A stretch of DNA of 64,000 nucleotides from an uncultured Pseudomonadota bacterium (GTDB lineage: Bacteria; Pseudomonadota; Gammaproteobacteria; Steroidobacterales; Steroidobacteraceae): positions 1 through 64,000 of the forward strand of contig CAISHQ010000066.1 of the NCBI GenBank assembly GCA_903885195.1. The letters are read 5' to 3'. The position numbers were made by a program, and so were the translations under genes. Shown one piece after another: positions 36,272 through 46,026 of the stretch (its first letter is position 1; every line of letters starts with the position of its first letter). Under the pieces are notes generated by a model. It worked only from the letters and a program-made list of their open reading frames with translations, did no database searches and was not told the DNA's origin.

Positions 36272-37182
36272 GCGAGCATCTTCTCCACGGGCAACACCAG
36301 CAAGGCGCTAGCGCCTGCCGCCTTGAGACTTTCGAGCGTTTCCCAGAACACGTTTTCACGGCACACCGCGTGCACCGCTACCTTATCCGGGTTTCCTTCG
36401 AGCGGGATAATGGTTGGCGACTCGCTACCCGGCAACAACTTACGGATGGCGGGCAGGGCCGAGCGGGGCGCGTGCAGCATGATGTACTTGCTCTCGCGGA
36501 CCTGCTGCACGCCATCAATGCGCATGAGCAGCCTTTCGACCCAGGCCATCTTGTCTGCTGGCAGCTCAAGCGGCGTGCGCACCAGGACGGCATTGCTCTG
36601 CAGCACCGTCTCGACTTCGCGCAACCGGTTGGCAATCAGCGTGGAGCCCGTCGAGACGAGATCGCAGATGGCATCAGCCCGACCGAGCCGCGGCGCAATC
36701 TCCACAGCACCTGACAAGGTGACGACCTCGGCGTCAATGCCGTGGGTGCGCAGGTAATTGCCGAGCAGGAAAGGATAGGTGGTGGCCACCCGTTTGCCGC
36801 GGAGGGATTCCGGTCCCGTCCAAGCCGCATCGTCGGGCACGGCGATCGACAGTCGGCAACGACCGAAATCGAGGGAGCGCAGCACTTCGAAGCGCGTTGC
36901 GTGACCACGCGCAGCCATCTCGAGGCGCTTTTCTTCGATGACGTTGAGGCCGACAAGGCCAAGATCACAGACGTCTTCTTCGACGAGATCGGGGATATCG
37001 TCGTCGCGTACGAACAGCAGATCGAGAGGCATGTTCTCGCCAAACCCCACCAACTGGTCCTTACCGCGGGAAAACTTGAGCCCACAGCGCATCAATAAAT
37101 CGGTGGAGTGATCGGTAAGACGACCGGACTTCTGGATCGCAAGCTTCAGGCGGGTGGCCTTGTCGATGACCGAGGCGCTCAT
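36268..37182 (-). CDS. hisG: ATP phosphoribosyltransferase HisG (long form)
   Basis: ATG 37182 overlaps the upstream regulator's stop and gives 304 residues, matching the long form that carries its own C-terminal ACT-like feedback domain. Motifs: LKLAIQKSGRL at the start and the PRPP-binding DAICDLVSTGSTL. HisG does the committed, histidine-inhibited step. The track's longer ORF is rejected because it runs into the upstream gene. Confidence 0.97.
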   Translation of the reverse strand: MSASVIDKATRLKLAIQKSGRLTDHSTDLLMRCGLKFSRGKDQLVGFGENMPLDLLFVRDDDIPDLVEEDVCDLGLVGLNVIEEKRLEMAARGHATRFEVLRSLDFGRCRLSIAVPDDAAWTGPESLRGKRVATTYPFLLGNYLRTHGIDAEVVTLSGAVEIAPRLGRADAICDLVSTGSTLIANRLREVETVLQSNAVLVRTPLELPADKMAWVERLLMRIDGVQQVRESKYIMLHAPRSALPAIRKLLPGSESPTIIPLEGNPDKVAVHAVCRENVFWETLESLKAAGASALLVLPVEKMLA

Positions 37183-37511
37183 CGGGTTGACCCGCCTGCC
37201 GCGCGCTGCGCTTCGAGGCGCCGCGCCGCCAAATCGTAGCCACCGTTGCCCGTCGACACGTACCGAGCCACGCGCGCGATGGTGGTCACGCTGACGCCCG
37301 TGTGCTTGTGGATCTCGCGATACGGCAGCCCGCGCTCGAGCCACTCGACGACGGCCCAGCGATCAGACATCGCCTCGAGTTCAGCTGGGGTGCACAGGTC
37401 GCGAAAGAACGCGCGGCATTCGTCGATGTTGCGCAGGGTCAGAACGGCTTGATAGAGGGCTCGCTCTGCGCGCGCTTCCTGCCGGGGTGTGAGGCGGGCG
37501 TGGGGTTTCAC
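37179..37511 (-). CDS. TrpR-family regulator YerC/YecD type, probable his operon repressor
   Basis: The helical product has the TrpR-like helix-turn-helix (LTPRQEARAERALYQAVLTL, CTPAELEAMSDRWAVVEWLERGLPYREIHKHTGVSVTTIARVARYVSTGNGGY). GTG 37511 (110 residues) is preferred over the track start at 37571 because the latter lies upstream of the candidate promoter and operator. It overlaps hisG by four bases, so it is the first gene of the his operon. Comparative work has predicted a TrpR-family HisR in related bacteria; a histidine-responsive autorepressor is the likely role here. Confidence 0.8.
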   Translation of the reverse strand: MKPHARLTPRQEARAERALYQAVLTLRNIDECRAFFRDLCTPAELEAMSDRWAVVEWLERGLPYREIHKHTGVSVTTIARVARYVSTGNGGYDLAARRLEAQRAAGGSTR

Positions 37512-37530
37512 TGCTGCTGTTCCATTGTGA

Positions 37531-37548
37531 TAATGTGTTAGCACGTTA
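37531..37548. promoter_or_regulatory. imperfect palindrome, candidate operator between his operon and metX
   Basis: TAATGTG-TTAG-CACGTTA is an inverted repeat with six of seven positions matching in each arm. It lies 20 bases upstream of the regulator's GTG. Promoter-like boxes fall on both sides: TTGTGA/TAATAC on plus (spacer 16, containing most of the palindrome) and TTGTAT/TATCAC on minus. The AT-rich core and arm size fit TrpR-type operators. Function is inferred from location. Confidence 0.5.
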
Positions 37549-37619
37549 ATACAAAGCCTGCTGCTTAGCAAGCTGAAGCCGATTGACGTCCGTCGCCCGC
37601 CACGGATACCATTACGGCT

Positions 37620-37735
37620 CTCATCGAGACCGGCTGAGGGAAAAGGCCCTTTGACGCCGGGGCAACCGCCAGGCTTAACCCGCCCGGAAAGGTGCCAACT
37701 CCTGCGCGATGGCCTCTTGGCCGGCGACAGATGAG
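37620..37735 (+). ncRNA. SAM-I (S-box) riboswitch upstream of metX
   Basis: S-box landmarks occur in order: P1 strand CTCATC, GAGGGA, GGCCCTTTGACGCC, GGGCAACC, GGTGCCAACTCC and the closing P1 strand GATGAG. The aptamer binds S-adenosylmethionine and turns down methionine synthesis genes. The 117 bases to metX hold two hairpins (37748-37762 and 37778-37791) but no T-run, so control of translation initiation or Rho-dependent termination is more likely than an intrinsic terminator. Confidence 0.88.
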
Positions 37736-37851
37736 CGGTCGACGCAACCTGCCAGCGGCAGGAGAGGGCTGTCGCTTCCCGCGGGTGCGGGCGCTCATTC
37801 CGGGAGTCTCGACGATTGGCATGCGGCGAAACCGCGTGGGTCTAGAGATTC

Positions 37852-38859
37852 GTGAACAGGGACAGTACAGAGAATCCAGCGCGCGCGGGCACCGAAGGCG
37901 AGTTCGTGTTGCCCGGCGAGTTTGCGCTCCATCACGGCGGTAGCCTAAAAGACCTTCGGATCGCCTGGCGCCTCGTCGGACCTGCGGCGGCGCCGCTGAT
38001 CGTCGTGCTCGGGGGCATTTCGGGGCACCGCCGCGTGTTTGCCGATCAAGATGACGGTTCAGCGTGGTGGCAGGAGATTGCGGGGCCGGGCAGGGCCTTG
38101 CCAACTCAGGCCTTGCGTGTGCTGGCATTCGACTATCTCGGCGGTAGCGGTCGCACCACCGCGCCGAAGCCGGGTGAGAATTTTCCACCCGTCTCGACCT
38201 ACGATCAGGCCGAAGTTCTGAAACATCTGCTCGATCACTTACAGATCGATCATCTGCGCTGCATTATCGGTGCATCCTACGGTGGTATGGTCGGATTGGC
38301 CTTCGCCGAGCGTTACCCCGAGCGGGTACGACAGTTGCTGGTGATGAGTGCGGCGGAGCGCACGCATCCGATGGCGACTGCCTGGCGCTGCGTGCAGCGT
38401 CGCACGGTGCGTTTCGCCATCGAAACGGGACAGCCGGCGGGCGGGCTTGCGCTTGCCCGGGCGCTGGCCATGGCCACCTATCGCAGTCAGGCGGAGTTCG
38501 CGGTGCGTTTCGACGGTGAGCCGCGACTCGAGAATGGTCGATTCGTGTTCCCTGTCGAGGAGTATCTGCTTGCCCGCGGACGTGACTACGCGGCGCGGTA
38601 TCAACCCGACTCGTTCCTGCTGCTCTCCGAGTCGATCGATCTGCACCGGGTCGATGTCACGCACATCGATGTGCCGGTGCTCGCGATAGGCGTGCGCGAG
38701 GATCAGCTCGTGCCGATCGACGACATGCGGGACATGGTTCGTCGTCTGCCACAAGGCCGACTCATCGAGATGTCGTCGCTGTATGGCCACGACGCGTTTT
38801 TGAAAGAGGCGGAGCAACTTGCGCCGCTACTGGCCAGCTTGACCGAGGACAACGCATGA
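37852..38859 (+). CDS. metX: homoserine (or serine) O-acyltransferase MetX-type
   Basis: A 335-residue alpha/beta hydrolase-fold acyltransferase: VLGGISGHRRVF oxyanion region, nucleophile Ser142 in GASYGGMVGLAF, catalytic Asp near VREDQLVPIDD and His in YGHDAFLKE. It activates homoserine for sulfur transfer; acetyl or succinyl donor cannot be told by eye, and some short MetX proteins act on serine. Start GTG 37852 is uncertain because the ribosome site is weak. A SAM-I riboswitch precedes it and it overlaps metB by four bases. Confidence 0.85.
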   Translation: MNRDSTENPARAGTEGEFVLPGEFALHHGGSLKDLRIAWRLVGPAAAPLIVVLGGISGHRRVFADQDDGSAWWQEIAGPGRALPTQALRVLAFDYLGGSGRTTAPKPGENFPPVSTYDQAEVLKHLLDHLQIDHLRCIIGASYGGMVGLAFAERYPERVRQLLVMSAAERTHPMATAWRCVQRRTVRFAIETGQPAGGLALARALAMATYRSQAEFAVRFDGEPRLENGRFVFPVEEYLLARGRDYAARYQPDSFLLLSESIDLHRVDVTHIDVPVLAIGVREDQLVPIDDMRDMVRRLPQGRLIEMSSLYGHDAFLKEAEQLAPLLASLTEDNA

Positions 38860-40013
38860 ACCGTCTTGATCCGCGCACTGTCGCCGTGCGCGCCGGCTTG
38901 GAATCCGATGCCACGACCGGTGCGGTGGTTCCACCGATTCACCTGAGTTCAACCTACGCGTTCCCCTCGTTCGGTGTGAAGGGCAAGTACGATTACTCTC
39001 GATCCGGCAATCCGACGCGCGACCTGCTCGGGGAGGCGGTGCGGGAACTCGAGGGCGGAGCAGGTGCGGTTATTACTGCTTCAGGCATGGCTGCGATCGC
39101 CTTGATTGGTCAGGTGCTACCACGCGGGTCTCGAGTGGTCGCGCCGCACGACTGCTATGGCGGCACGTTTCGGCTGTTCACCGCGTGGCACAAGCGCGGC
39201 GATTTCGCGGTGGAGTTCGTCGACTACGGTAATGCCGACGCGCTGCGCACGAGTCTGAGTACGCCGGCTGCGCTGGTGTGGGTCGAAACGCCAAGCAACC
39301 CGTTGCTGCGCATCACGGACATTCGCGCAGTGGCGGCGGCAGCCAAGGCGGTCGGCGCACTAATCGTCGTCGACAACACCTTCATGTCGCCGGTGTTGCA
39401 GCAGCCGCTGCAACTCGGTGCCGATGTCGTCGTGCATTCGACCACCAAGTACCTCAATGGACACAGTGACGTTGTGGGTGGGGCAGTCGTTGCAGCGCGG
39501 GAGGATCTGCATCAACAGTTCGCGTGGTGGGCTAATGCCCTCGGCATGACGGGCGCTGCCTTCGACAGTTTTCTTACCCTGCGTGGCATTCGCACGCTGC
39601 ATGCGCGCATGGCGTTGCACGAAAGCAATGCCGTTGCGCTGGCGAGTCACCTTGCCACGGCGCCTGGCGTGCGCAAGGTGTACTACCCCGGCCTTTCGAC
39701 CCATCCCGGGCATGTGCTTGCGAAGACCCAGCAGAGCGGCTTCGGGGCGATGTTATCGATCGAGCTCGACGGGGGGGTGCCTGCCGTCGAGCGTTTCGTC
39801 GCTGCGCTCGAGTTGTTCTCGCTGGCCGAGTCGCTCGGCGGCGTGGAGAGTCTGATTGCACATCCGGCGACGATGACCCATGCGGCAATGGAGCCGGCTG
39901 CGCGGGCGGCGGCTGGACTCGTGGACGGCTTGCTGCGTCTGTCGATCGGCATTGAGGCGATCGAGGACTTGCGAGCCGATCTCGACTCCGGCCTCGCGGC
40001 GCTGCGACGCTAA
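38856..40013 (+). CDS. metB: cystathionine gamma-synthase / O-acylhomoserine sulfhydrylase family
   Basis: The 385-residue Cys/Met-metabolism PLP enzyme has YDYSRSGNPTRDLL, VETPSNPLLRITD, VDNTFMSPVLQQPL and the PLP lysine (about Lys198) in HSTTKYLNGHSDVVGG. Coupled to metX by an ATGA overlap under the SAM riboswitch, it most likely makes cystathionine or homocysteine from the MetX product. Its stop overlaps the convergent leuB stop by four bases. Confidence 0.9.
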   Translation: MNRLDPRTVAVRAGLESDATTGAVVPPIHLSSTYAFPSFGVKGKYDYSRSGNPTRDLLGEAVRELEGGAGAVITASGMAAIALIGQVLPRGSRVVAPHDCYGGTFRLFTAWHKRGDFAVEFVDYGNADALRTSLSTPAALVWVETPSNPLLRITDIRAVAAAAKAVGALIVVDNTFMSPVLQQPLQLGADVVVHSTTKYLNGHSDVVGGAVVAAREDLHQQFAWWANALGMTGAAFDSFLTLRGIRTLHARMALHESNAVALASHLATAPGVRKVYYPGLSTHPGHVLAKTQQSGFGAMLSIELDGGVPAVERFVAALELFSLAESLGGVESLIAHPATMTHAAMEPAARAAAGLVDGLLRLSIGIEAIEDLRADLDSGLAALRR

Positions 40014-41068
40014 CCCAGCTTCGCGATCACCGCATCGCCCATGCCGCGCGTGTTCAGCACTGCGGCAGAGTCCGTCGTCAGATCGGCGGTGCGAGCGCCG
40101 GCCTCGAGCGCCGCGTTGACGGCCGCTTCGATCTGCAGCGCCTCACGCTCGAGACCGAGCGAGTGTCGCAGCAGCAGTGCGGCACTCAAGATGGTGCCGC
40201 AGGGGTTGGCAATCCCGCGACCGGCGATGTCGGGCGCGGATCCGTGGATCGGTTCGTACAAGCCGCGACGCCCATCGCCAAGCGCTGCCGAGGGCAGCAC
40301 GCCAAGGGAGCCTGCGAGCATGGCCGCTTCGTCCGTCAGCACATCGCCAAAGAGATTCTCGGTGAGGATGACGTCGAAGTCGCGAGGCCGTCGGATCAAG
40401 TGCATGGCTGCGGAATCGACGAACATGTGTTCGATCGACACACCGGGAAACTCCGCATCGATTACGCGCTGACTGACTTCGCGCCACAGACGGGAGGTCT
40501 CGAGCACGTTGGACTTGTCGACTTGGGTGATGCGCCCGCGGCGTTGGCGAGCGAGGTGCCCAGCGACCCGCGTGATGCGCTCGATTTCAGGGACTGTGTA
40601 GGCGCACTCGTCGACGGCGCGGTCACCCTCCCGCCACTTGCGACCGAAATAAATGCCACCCGTCAGTTCGCGAACGAACAGCATGTCGACGCCATCGATG
40701 ATCTCCGCCTTGATGGTGGAGGAGTCACGCAGCGCCGGAATGACCTTGACCGGCCGAAGGTTCGCGTAGACGCCAAGGGCCGAGCGCAGGCGCAGCAGTG
40801 CCGCTTCCGGGCGCACGGGAGCCTTGGGGCCCCACTTCGGTCCGCCGATGGCACCGAGCAACACGCCATCGGCTGCCAAGCAGCCCTCTAGTGTTGCGGG
40901 CGGCAAGCCGTCGCCGAACTCGTCGATGGCCACACCGCCGAAGGGAAGGTGCTCGAGAACGAACTCGTGATCGTGCAGGGTGGCCATGCGTTCGAGCACG
41001 CGCACCGCCTCAGCAATCACCTCGGGGCCGATGCCGTCGCCCCCGAGTACGGCAATACGCGCTTTCAT
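40010..41068 (-). CDS. leuB: 3-isopropylmalate dehydrogenase LeuB
   Basis: A 352-residue NAD-dependent decarboxylating dehydrogenase: [20 protein letters not shown] at the start, [65 protein letters not shown] and [15 protein letters not shown]. It carries out the third leucine-specific step. Four-base overlap with leuD; last gene of the ilvC-leu operon. Confidence 0.97.
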   Translation of the reverse strand: MKARIAVLGGDGIGPEVIAEAVRVLERMATLHDHEFVLEHLPFGGVAIDEFGDGLPPATLEGCLAADGVLLGAIGGPKWGPKAPVRPEAALLRLRSALGVYANLRPVKVIPALRDSSTIKAEIIDGVDMLFVRELTGGIYFGRKWREGDRAVDECAYTVPEIERITRVAGHLARQRRGRITQVDKSNVLETSRLWREVSQRVIDAEFPGVSIEHMFVDSAAMHLIRRPRDFDVILTENLFGDVLTDEAAMLAGSLGVLPSAALGDGRRGLYEPIHGSAPDIAGRGIANPCGTILSAALLLRHSLGLEREALQIEAAVNAALEAGARTADLTTDSAAVLNTRGMGDAVIAKLG

Positions 41069-41643
41069 GCGCCTCGGCGCGCTTCGTACGCTTCGATGGC
41101 GGCGTTCTTCGAGAGCAGAAAGCCGAGTTCATCGACGCCGTTAATGAGGCAATACCGCGCGAACGGATCGATGGGGAAGCCGACGGGCGCTTGACCCGGC
41201 AGCGTCAACGTCGCGGTCTGCAGGTCGATGCTTATTTCGGCACCCGGATTGGCGATCAGCCAGGCATGCGTCGCGGCATCGACGACGATGGGCAGCAAGC
41301 CGTTCTTCAAAGAATTGTTGCGGAAGATGTCGGCGATCTCGGTGCTAATGACCGCTTGGATGCCATAGTCGAGCAAGGCCCATGGGGCGTGCTCGCGCGA
41401 GGAGCCACAGCCGACGTTTCGACCGGCCACCAGGATGCGGCATCCCTGAGCCGCGGGCGTATTGAGGATGAAGTCGGCGCGAGGCGCGCCATTGGCGTCA
41501 TAGCGCCAGTCGGCGAACAGCTGCTGGCCGAGACCTTCTTTGGTGGTCGTGGTGAGGAACCGGCCAGGGATGATCTGGTCGGTGTCGATGTTGGTCGAGG
41601 GCATCACGACCGTGCGGGAGCGAATGGATGTGATCGGGTTCAT
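41065..41643 (-). CDS. leuD: 3-isopropylmalate dehydratase small subunit LeuD
   Basis: The 192-residue product has the swivel-domain motifs [33 protein letters not shown] and SIFRNN-like [15 protein letters not shown]. It forms the isomerase with LeuC. Thirteen bases separate it from leuC, and it overlaps leuB by four bases. Confidence 0.97.
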   Translation of the reverse strand: MNPITSIRSRTVVMPSTNIDTDQIIPGRFLTTTTKEGLGQQLFADWRYDANGAPRADFILNTPAAQGCRILVAGRNVGCGSSREHAPWALLDYGIQAVISTEIADIFRNNSLKNGLLPIVVDAATHAWLIANPGAEISIDLQTATLTLPGQAPVGFPIDPFARYCLINGVDELGFLLSKNAAIEAYEARRGA

Positions 41644-41656
41644 GAGGATCTCCGTA

Positions 41657-43066
41657 TCAGCCGTTGAGCAGTTCGCGCGGGTCGGTCACCCGTCCGCGAA
41701 TCGCCGACGCTGCGGCGGTCTCGGGACTCGCGAGCAGGGTGCGCGCCCCGACGCCTTGCCGTCCCTCGAAATTGCGATTGCTGGTGCTGACGGAGTACTC
41801 GCCCTTGGCCACGGTATCGCCGTTCATGCCGAGGCACATGGAGCAGCCCGACTCGCGCCACTCCGCGCCGGCCTCCTGGAACACATGGTGCAAGCCCTCA
41901 GCTTCGGCGAGGCGCTTGACCTCCTGCGACCCGGGGACGACCAGCATATGCACGCCTTGTGCGACCTTGTGGCCACGGAGCACGCGCGCCGCTGCGCGCA
42001 GATCGGACAGTCGGCCGTTGGTGCAACTGCCGACGAACACCACGTTGACGGGCGCATTGCGGATCGGCTCGCCGGCATTGAGCCCCATGTAGCGCATGGC
42101 GGCATCGAACACCGGGTCGCCGCGTCGGTCCGGGATGTTGCCGGTTACCGGGACGACCATCCCGGGGTTGGTGCCGTAGGTCACCATCGGTTCGAGGGCT
42201 GCGCCGTCAATGTCGATGCGCTTGTCGAACCGAGCACCTTCGTCGGTTGGGAGCGTGCGCCAGTGGGACACCGCGGCGTCCCATGCTGCTCCCTTCGGCG
42301 AGCGCGGCCGATCCGCGAGATACGCGAAGGTGGTCTCGTCCGGCGCGATCATGCCGGCGCGGGCGCCGGCCTCGATCGACATGTTGCACACCGTCATGCG
42401 CTCTTCCATGGACATCGCGCGAACGGCTGCGCCGCGATATTCGATGACGTGTCCCGTGCCGCCGGAAACGCCGAGCTGCCCAATGATCGCCAAGATCAGA
42501 TCTTTGGGCGTCACGCCGGTGGCCAACTGTCCGGCCACTTCGACAGCCAGCGTCTTCGCCTTCTTCTGCAACAGACACTGAGTCGCCAGCACGTGACCGA
42601 CTTCCGTCGTGCCGATGCCGAAGGCGAGGGCACCGAACGCGCCATGGGTGGACGTGTGGCTGTCGCCGCAGACGATGGTCTTGCCCGGCTGGGTGACGCC
42701 GAGTTCGGGGCCAATGATATGGACGATGCCGCGGCGTTCATCCTGCAGGCCGAGCAGTTCGACGCCAAACTCGGCACAATTCTTCTCGAGCTGGCGAATC
42801 TGCTTGGCCGCCGACTCGATCGTGATCGGCGCACCGCCGAACACCTGCTCGGTGCGCGTCGGCGTGGCGTGATCCATGGTGGCGAGAGTGAGATCGGGAC
42901 GCCTGACTTTCAGTCCCCGCTCGCGAAGCACCGAAAACGCCTGCGGCGAGGTGACCTCGTGGGTCAGGTGCAGGTCGATGAAGATCACGGCCGGCGTATC
43001 GGCGGTCTCCGGCACGACCTCGTGGGCTTGCCACACTTTTTCGAACATCGTCTTCGGCTGGGACAT
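41657..43066 (-). CDS. leuC: 3-isopropylmalate dehydratase large subunit LeuC
   Basis: ATG 43066 ([17 protein letters not shown]) gives 469 residues; the 761-residue track ORF runs into leuA and is not real in its first part. Aconitase-family [4Fe-4S] ligands lie in [11 protein letters not shown] and [29 protein letters not shown] is the substrate loop. It isomerises 2- to 3-isopropylmalate with LeuD. Confidence 0.97.
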   Translation of the reverse strand: MSQPKTMFEKVWQAHEVVPETADTPAVIFIDLHLTHEVTSPQAFSVLRERGLKVRRPDLTLATMDHATPTRTEQVFGGAPITIESAAKQIRQLEKNCAEFGVELLGLQDERRGIVHIIGPELGVTQPGKTIVCGDSHTSTHGAFGALAFGIGTTEVGHVLATQCLLQKKAKTLAVEVAGQLATGVTPKDLILAIIGQLGVSGGTGHVIEYRGAAVRAMSMEERMTVCNMSIEAGARAGMIAPDETTFAYLADRPRSPKGAAWDAAVSHWRTLPTDEGARFDKRIDIDGAALEPMVTYGTNPGMVVPVTGNIPDRRGDPVFDAAMRYMGLNAGEPIRNAPVNVVFVGSCTNGRLSDLRAAARVLRGHKVAQGVHMLVVPGSQEVKRLAEAEGLHHVFQEAGAEWRESGCSMCLGMNGDTVAKGEYSVSTSNRNFEGRQGVGARTLLASPETAAASAIRGRVTDPRELLNG

Positions 43067-43101
43067 GGACCTTCCTTGCGAATGGCTGGGCAGGGTGGGG
43101 C

Positions 43102-44628
43102 TCAGGCGGCCTTGCGCGACAACTCGATGCGGTTGATCACCTCGAGAAAGGCGCGCGTGGCGGACTCGACGATGTCGGTGGTCACGCTCGAGCCGCGGTA
43201 ACTGCGTTGGTTGAAATCGACATAGACAATGGCTTCGCCCTGCGCATCTTCGCCCTCCGAGAGACTGCGCAACTCGAACTTCCGCAATACGGGCCGCAGT
43301 CCGGTCGCTGCCTCGATGGACTTGAACGCCGCATCCACAGGGCCGTCCCCGGACGCGCTGCGCTCGATGACCGAGCCATCGGCATGACGCAGTGTGACGG
43401 TGGCCTGACCTCCTGCCGGCGATGAACTCGTCGTCAACTCGGCAAGACTCCAAGGACCGGAGTCGGCGCCCTCCGAGCGCAGCACCAGCGCTTCGATGTC
43501 GCCATCGAAGAGTTCCTTTTTCTTGTCGGCGAGGGCCTTGAACTCCTCGAAGACGCGGGCGAATTCGGCATCGCCAAGCTCGAAGCCGAGTTCCTTGATC
43601 CGTTCGCGAAGTGCATGCCGCCCGCTGTGCTTGCCGAGCACGAGCGACGAGCGGGTCAGGCCGACGTCCTGCGGCCGCATGATTTCGTAGGTGCTGGCGT
43701 TCTTCAGCATGCCGTGCTGATGAATGCCCGACTCGTGGGCGAATGCGTTCTCGCCGACGATCGCCTTGTTGCGCGGTATCGGCATCCCCGTGATGCTCGA
43801 CACCAATCGTGAGACCGGATAGAGCTTCTGTGAATTGATTCCCGTCTGAGCGTTGAAAAACGTCTCGCGGGTGCGCAGCGCCATCACCACCTCTTCGAGC
43901 GAGCAGTTGCCTGCGCGCTCGCCGATGCCGTTGATCGTGCACTCGATCTGCCGTGCGCCGGCGACCACGGCCATCAGGCTATTGGCGACCGCCATGCCGA
44001 GATCGTCGTGGCAATGCACCGACAGTCGTGCACGGTCGATGTTGCGAACGTTCTTGCGCAGGTAGCGAAAGAGCTCGGCAAACTCGTGCGGCACGGTGTA
44101 GCCGACCGTATCCGGGATGTTGACGGTGGTGGCACCGGCGTCGATCACGGCTTCGACCACCTGCGCGAGGAACTCGAGCTCGGTGCGCGAAGCGTCCTCC
44201 GGCGAGAACTCGACGTCCTCGCAAAGGTCACGCGCCATCTTCACGCCCTCGACGGCGCTGCGGATGATCTCGTCCTTGGCCATGTTCAGCTTGTACTGAC
44301 GGTGGATGGCGCTGGTGGCGAGAAAGACATGGATTCGCCGCCGGGCGGCAGGGGCGACGGCGCGGGCCACTTTCTCGATGTCATCGCGCGTAGCTCGGGC
44401 AAGCCCACAGATGATCGGTCCCTGGACCTCGCGGGCGACGGCATTCACCGACTCCCAGTCGCCCGGCGAGGCCGCTGGAAATCCGGCCTCGATGACATCC
44501 ACGCCGAGTTCCGCTAGCGCCTTCGCCACGCGCAGCTTTTCCGCCTGCGTCATGCTGCAGCCCGGCGCCTGTTCGCCATCGCGCAGGGTGGTGTCGAAGA
44601 TCATTACTCGGTCGGCTGAGGAGGTCAT
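43102..44628 (-). CDS. leuA: 2-isopropylmalate synthase LeuA
   Basis: ATG 44628, with GGAG about 10 bases upstream, gives 508 residues; METAS at 44643 is an alternative and the 611-residue track ORF runs into ilvC. The TIM barrel has [13 protein letters not shown] and the metal site [12 protein letters not shown]; the C-terminal regulatory domain has [10 protein letters not shown] and FNQRSYRG. It condenses acetyl-CoA with 2-oxoisovalerate, normally leucine-inhibited. It follows ilvC by 41 bases. Confidence 0.96.
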   Translation of the reverse strand: MTSSADRVMIFDTTLRDGEQAPGCSMTQAEKLRVAKALAELGVDVIEAGFPAASPGDWESVNAVAREVQGPIICGLARATRDDIEKVARAVAPAARRRIHVFLATSAIHRQYKLNMAKDEIIRSAVEGVKMARDLCEDVEFSPEDASRTELEFLAQVVEAVIDAGATTVNIPDTVGYTVPHEFAELFRYLRKNVRNIDRARLSVHCHDDLGMAVANSLMAVVAGARQIECTINGIGERAGNCSLEEVVMALRTRETFFNAQTGINSQKLYPVSRLVSSITGMPIPRNKAIVGENAFAHESGIHQHGMLKNASTYEIMRPQDVGLTRSSLVLGKHSGRHALRERIKELGFELGDAEFARVFEEFKALADKKKELFDGDIEALVLRSEGADSGPWSLAELTTSSSPAGGQATVTLRHADGSVIERSASGDGPVDAAFKSIEAATGLRPVLRKFELRSLSEGEDAQGEAIVYVDFNQRSYRGSSVTTDIVESATRAFLEVINRIELSRKAA

Positions 44629-44669
44629 TGAAGCCGTCTCCATGTGGTTCCGTGGTTGGGGGCGCGGTA

Positions 44670-45659
44670 TCAGCGTCCCTGGTCGAGCCAGGGCATGCGA
44701 CCGCGCAGCGCGAAACCGACTTTCTCGATCGGTCGGTCGAGGTCGGCCTTGAGCAGCTTGTCGTACTTCTTGCGGCCGCTGGCGTTCTCTCGGATCCACT
44801 GGCGGGCGAATTTGCCCTGCTGGATTTCCTTGAGGATCTTGCGCATCTCGGCCTTGGTCTGCCGAGTGACCACGCGCGGACCGCGGGTGAGATCGCCGTA
44901 CTTGGCCGTCTCGCTGATGAATTTGTGCATCTTCCAAATGCCGCCTTCATGCAGCAGGTCGACGATGAGCTTCAGCTCGTGCATGCACTCGAAGTAGGCC
45001 ACCTCGGGCTGGTAGCCGGCCTCGACCAGTGTCTCGAAACCCTTGACCACGAGCTCGGTGGCGCCACCGCAAAGCACCGCCTGTTCGCCGAACAGATCCG
45101 TCTCGGTCTCCTCTGCGAAAGTCGTCTTCAAGACGCCGCCGCGGGTGCCGCCAATACCATGGGCGTAGGAGAGGGCCTTGCCGAAGCCTTTACCGGACGC
45201 ATCCTGATACACGGCGATGAGACAGGGGACTCCGCGGCCCTGCTGGTACTGACGACGGACGAGATCGCCCGGGCCCTTCGGTGCGATGAGCACGACGTCG
45301 AGATCCTTGCGCGGCCGAATCTGCTTGAAGTGAATGTTGAAGCCGTGGGCGAAGAGCAAGGTGGCGCCCTTCTTCAGGTTGCCGACGACGGCGTTATACA
45401 GCGACTTTTGCGCGAGATCCGGGGCGAGCATCGCAATGAGATCAGCACCCTTGACCGCGTCGGCCGGTTCAGCAACGGGCAGACCGTCCTTCTTGGCCTT
45501 CTTCCAGCTGTCACCCTTGCGTACGCCGATGACGACGTCAAAGCCGCTGTCCTTGAGATTGAGCGCATGTGCGCGGCCCTGGCTGCCATAGCCGAGCACG
45601 CAGATCCGTGCACCTTTCAGCGCCTTCTTGTCGACGTCCTTCTGAGAAAACAGCTTCAT
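44670..45659 (-). CDS. ilvC: ketol-acid reductoisomerase IlvC (class I)
   Basis: A 329-residue protein, the short class I size. NADPH fold motif [43 protein letters not shown], the metal site [12 protein letters not shown] and [13 protein letters not shown]. It converts acetolactate to dihydroxyisovalerate. It leads directly into leuA; acetolactate synthase genes, often between them in relatives, are not here. A leader peptide and terminator precede it. Confidence 0.97.
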   Translation of the reverse strand: MKLFSQKDVDKKALKGARICVLGYGSQGRAHALNLKDSGFDVVIGVRKGDSWKKAKKDGLPVAEPADAVKGADLIAMLAPDLAQKSLYNAVVGNLKKGATLLFAHGFNIHFKQIRPRKDLDVVLIAPKGPGDLVRRQYQQGRGVPCLIAVYQDASGKGFGKALSYAHGIGGTRGGVLKTTFAEETETDLFGEQAVLCGGATELVVKGFETLVEAGYQPEVAYFECMHELKLIVDLLHEGGIWKMHKFISETAKYGDLTRGPRVVTRQTKAEMRKILKEIQQGKFARQWIRENASGRKKYDKLLKADLDRPIEKVGFALRGRMPWLDQGR

Positions 45660-45692
45660 CTCGCACTCCCGTGTTTGCTTGCTGCGAAAACC

Positions 45693-45730
45693 AAAAAAAA
45701 ACCCCGCATCGGCTTGCGGCCGGTGCGGGG
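45693..45730 (-). terminator. intrinsic terminator in the ilvC-leu leader (attenuator)
   Basis: On the minus strand CCCCGCACCGG and the complementary CCGATGCGGGG-type arm form a GC-rich stem around GCCGCAAG, followed by nine T. It lies between the leader peptide stop (45773) and ilvC (45659), the position of a transcription attenuator. The A-run on plus is conspicuous. Confidence 0.88.
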
Positions 45731-45772
45731 TTCGTGTGATCTCTGCTCGCCGTCGGATCAGGACCTTTCAGG

Positions 45773-45898
45773 TCACGCCCCGACTGGCAACCCGCGCCGG
45801 CCAGCCTCGAGGGCTAGCTCTAGCAGTAGCGAACGCCCGACGACGACCTGCGGAAGGTCGGCGTTGTTGCGAACAGCTTGGACTGCGACGCGAATCAT
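45773..45898 (-). CDS. leucine-rich leader peptide of the ilvC-leu operon
   Basis: A 41-residue ORF not in the track. It begins MIRVAVQAV, contains three consecutive Val codons and then the run S-L-L-L-E-L-A-L (CTA CTG CTA GAG CTA GCC CTC), and ends at TGA 42 bases before the terminator hairpin. CTA is otherwise rare in this GC-rich genome, as in known leucine leader peptides. Ribosome stalling there under Leu-tRNA or Val-tRNA shortage would let the downstream RNA refold. No clear ribosome site is visible before the ATG. Confidence 0.78.
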   Translation of the reverse strand: MIRVAVQAVRNNADLPQVVVGRSLLLELALEAGRRGLPVGA

Positions 45899-45906
45899 GC
45901 GGCGAA

Positions 45907-45935
45907 TGTGATCACACCGCGCGCAGCCTTGTCAA
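45907..45935 (-). promoter_or_regulatory. candidate promoter for the ilvC-leu leader transcript
   Basis: A perfect TTGACA (minus strand, 45935-45930) is followed after 17 bases by ATCACA, a poor -10. The -10 lies in a perfect ten-base palindrome TGTGATCACA (45907-45916), which could be a regulator site. It lies just upstream of the leader peptide ATG (45898), so the transcript would start close to or at the leader start. Confidence 0.45.
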
Positions 45936-46026
45936 TCTGCGGTGAGCTCGTCGCAGGCGACGCAAGTCTTCGACTAGACCGCCGTACCCAGCACGTTTCG
46001 CGCGCGTTTTTCGCTACCATGCCGTC

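Noticed and set aside
41540-43201. 553-aa plus-strand ORF opposite leuC
   Set aside because: Antisense shadow; leuC on minus has complete iron-sulfur ligands and operon spacing.
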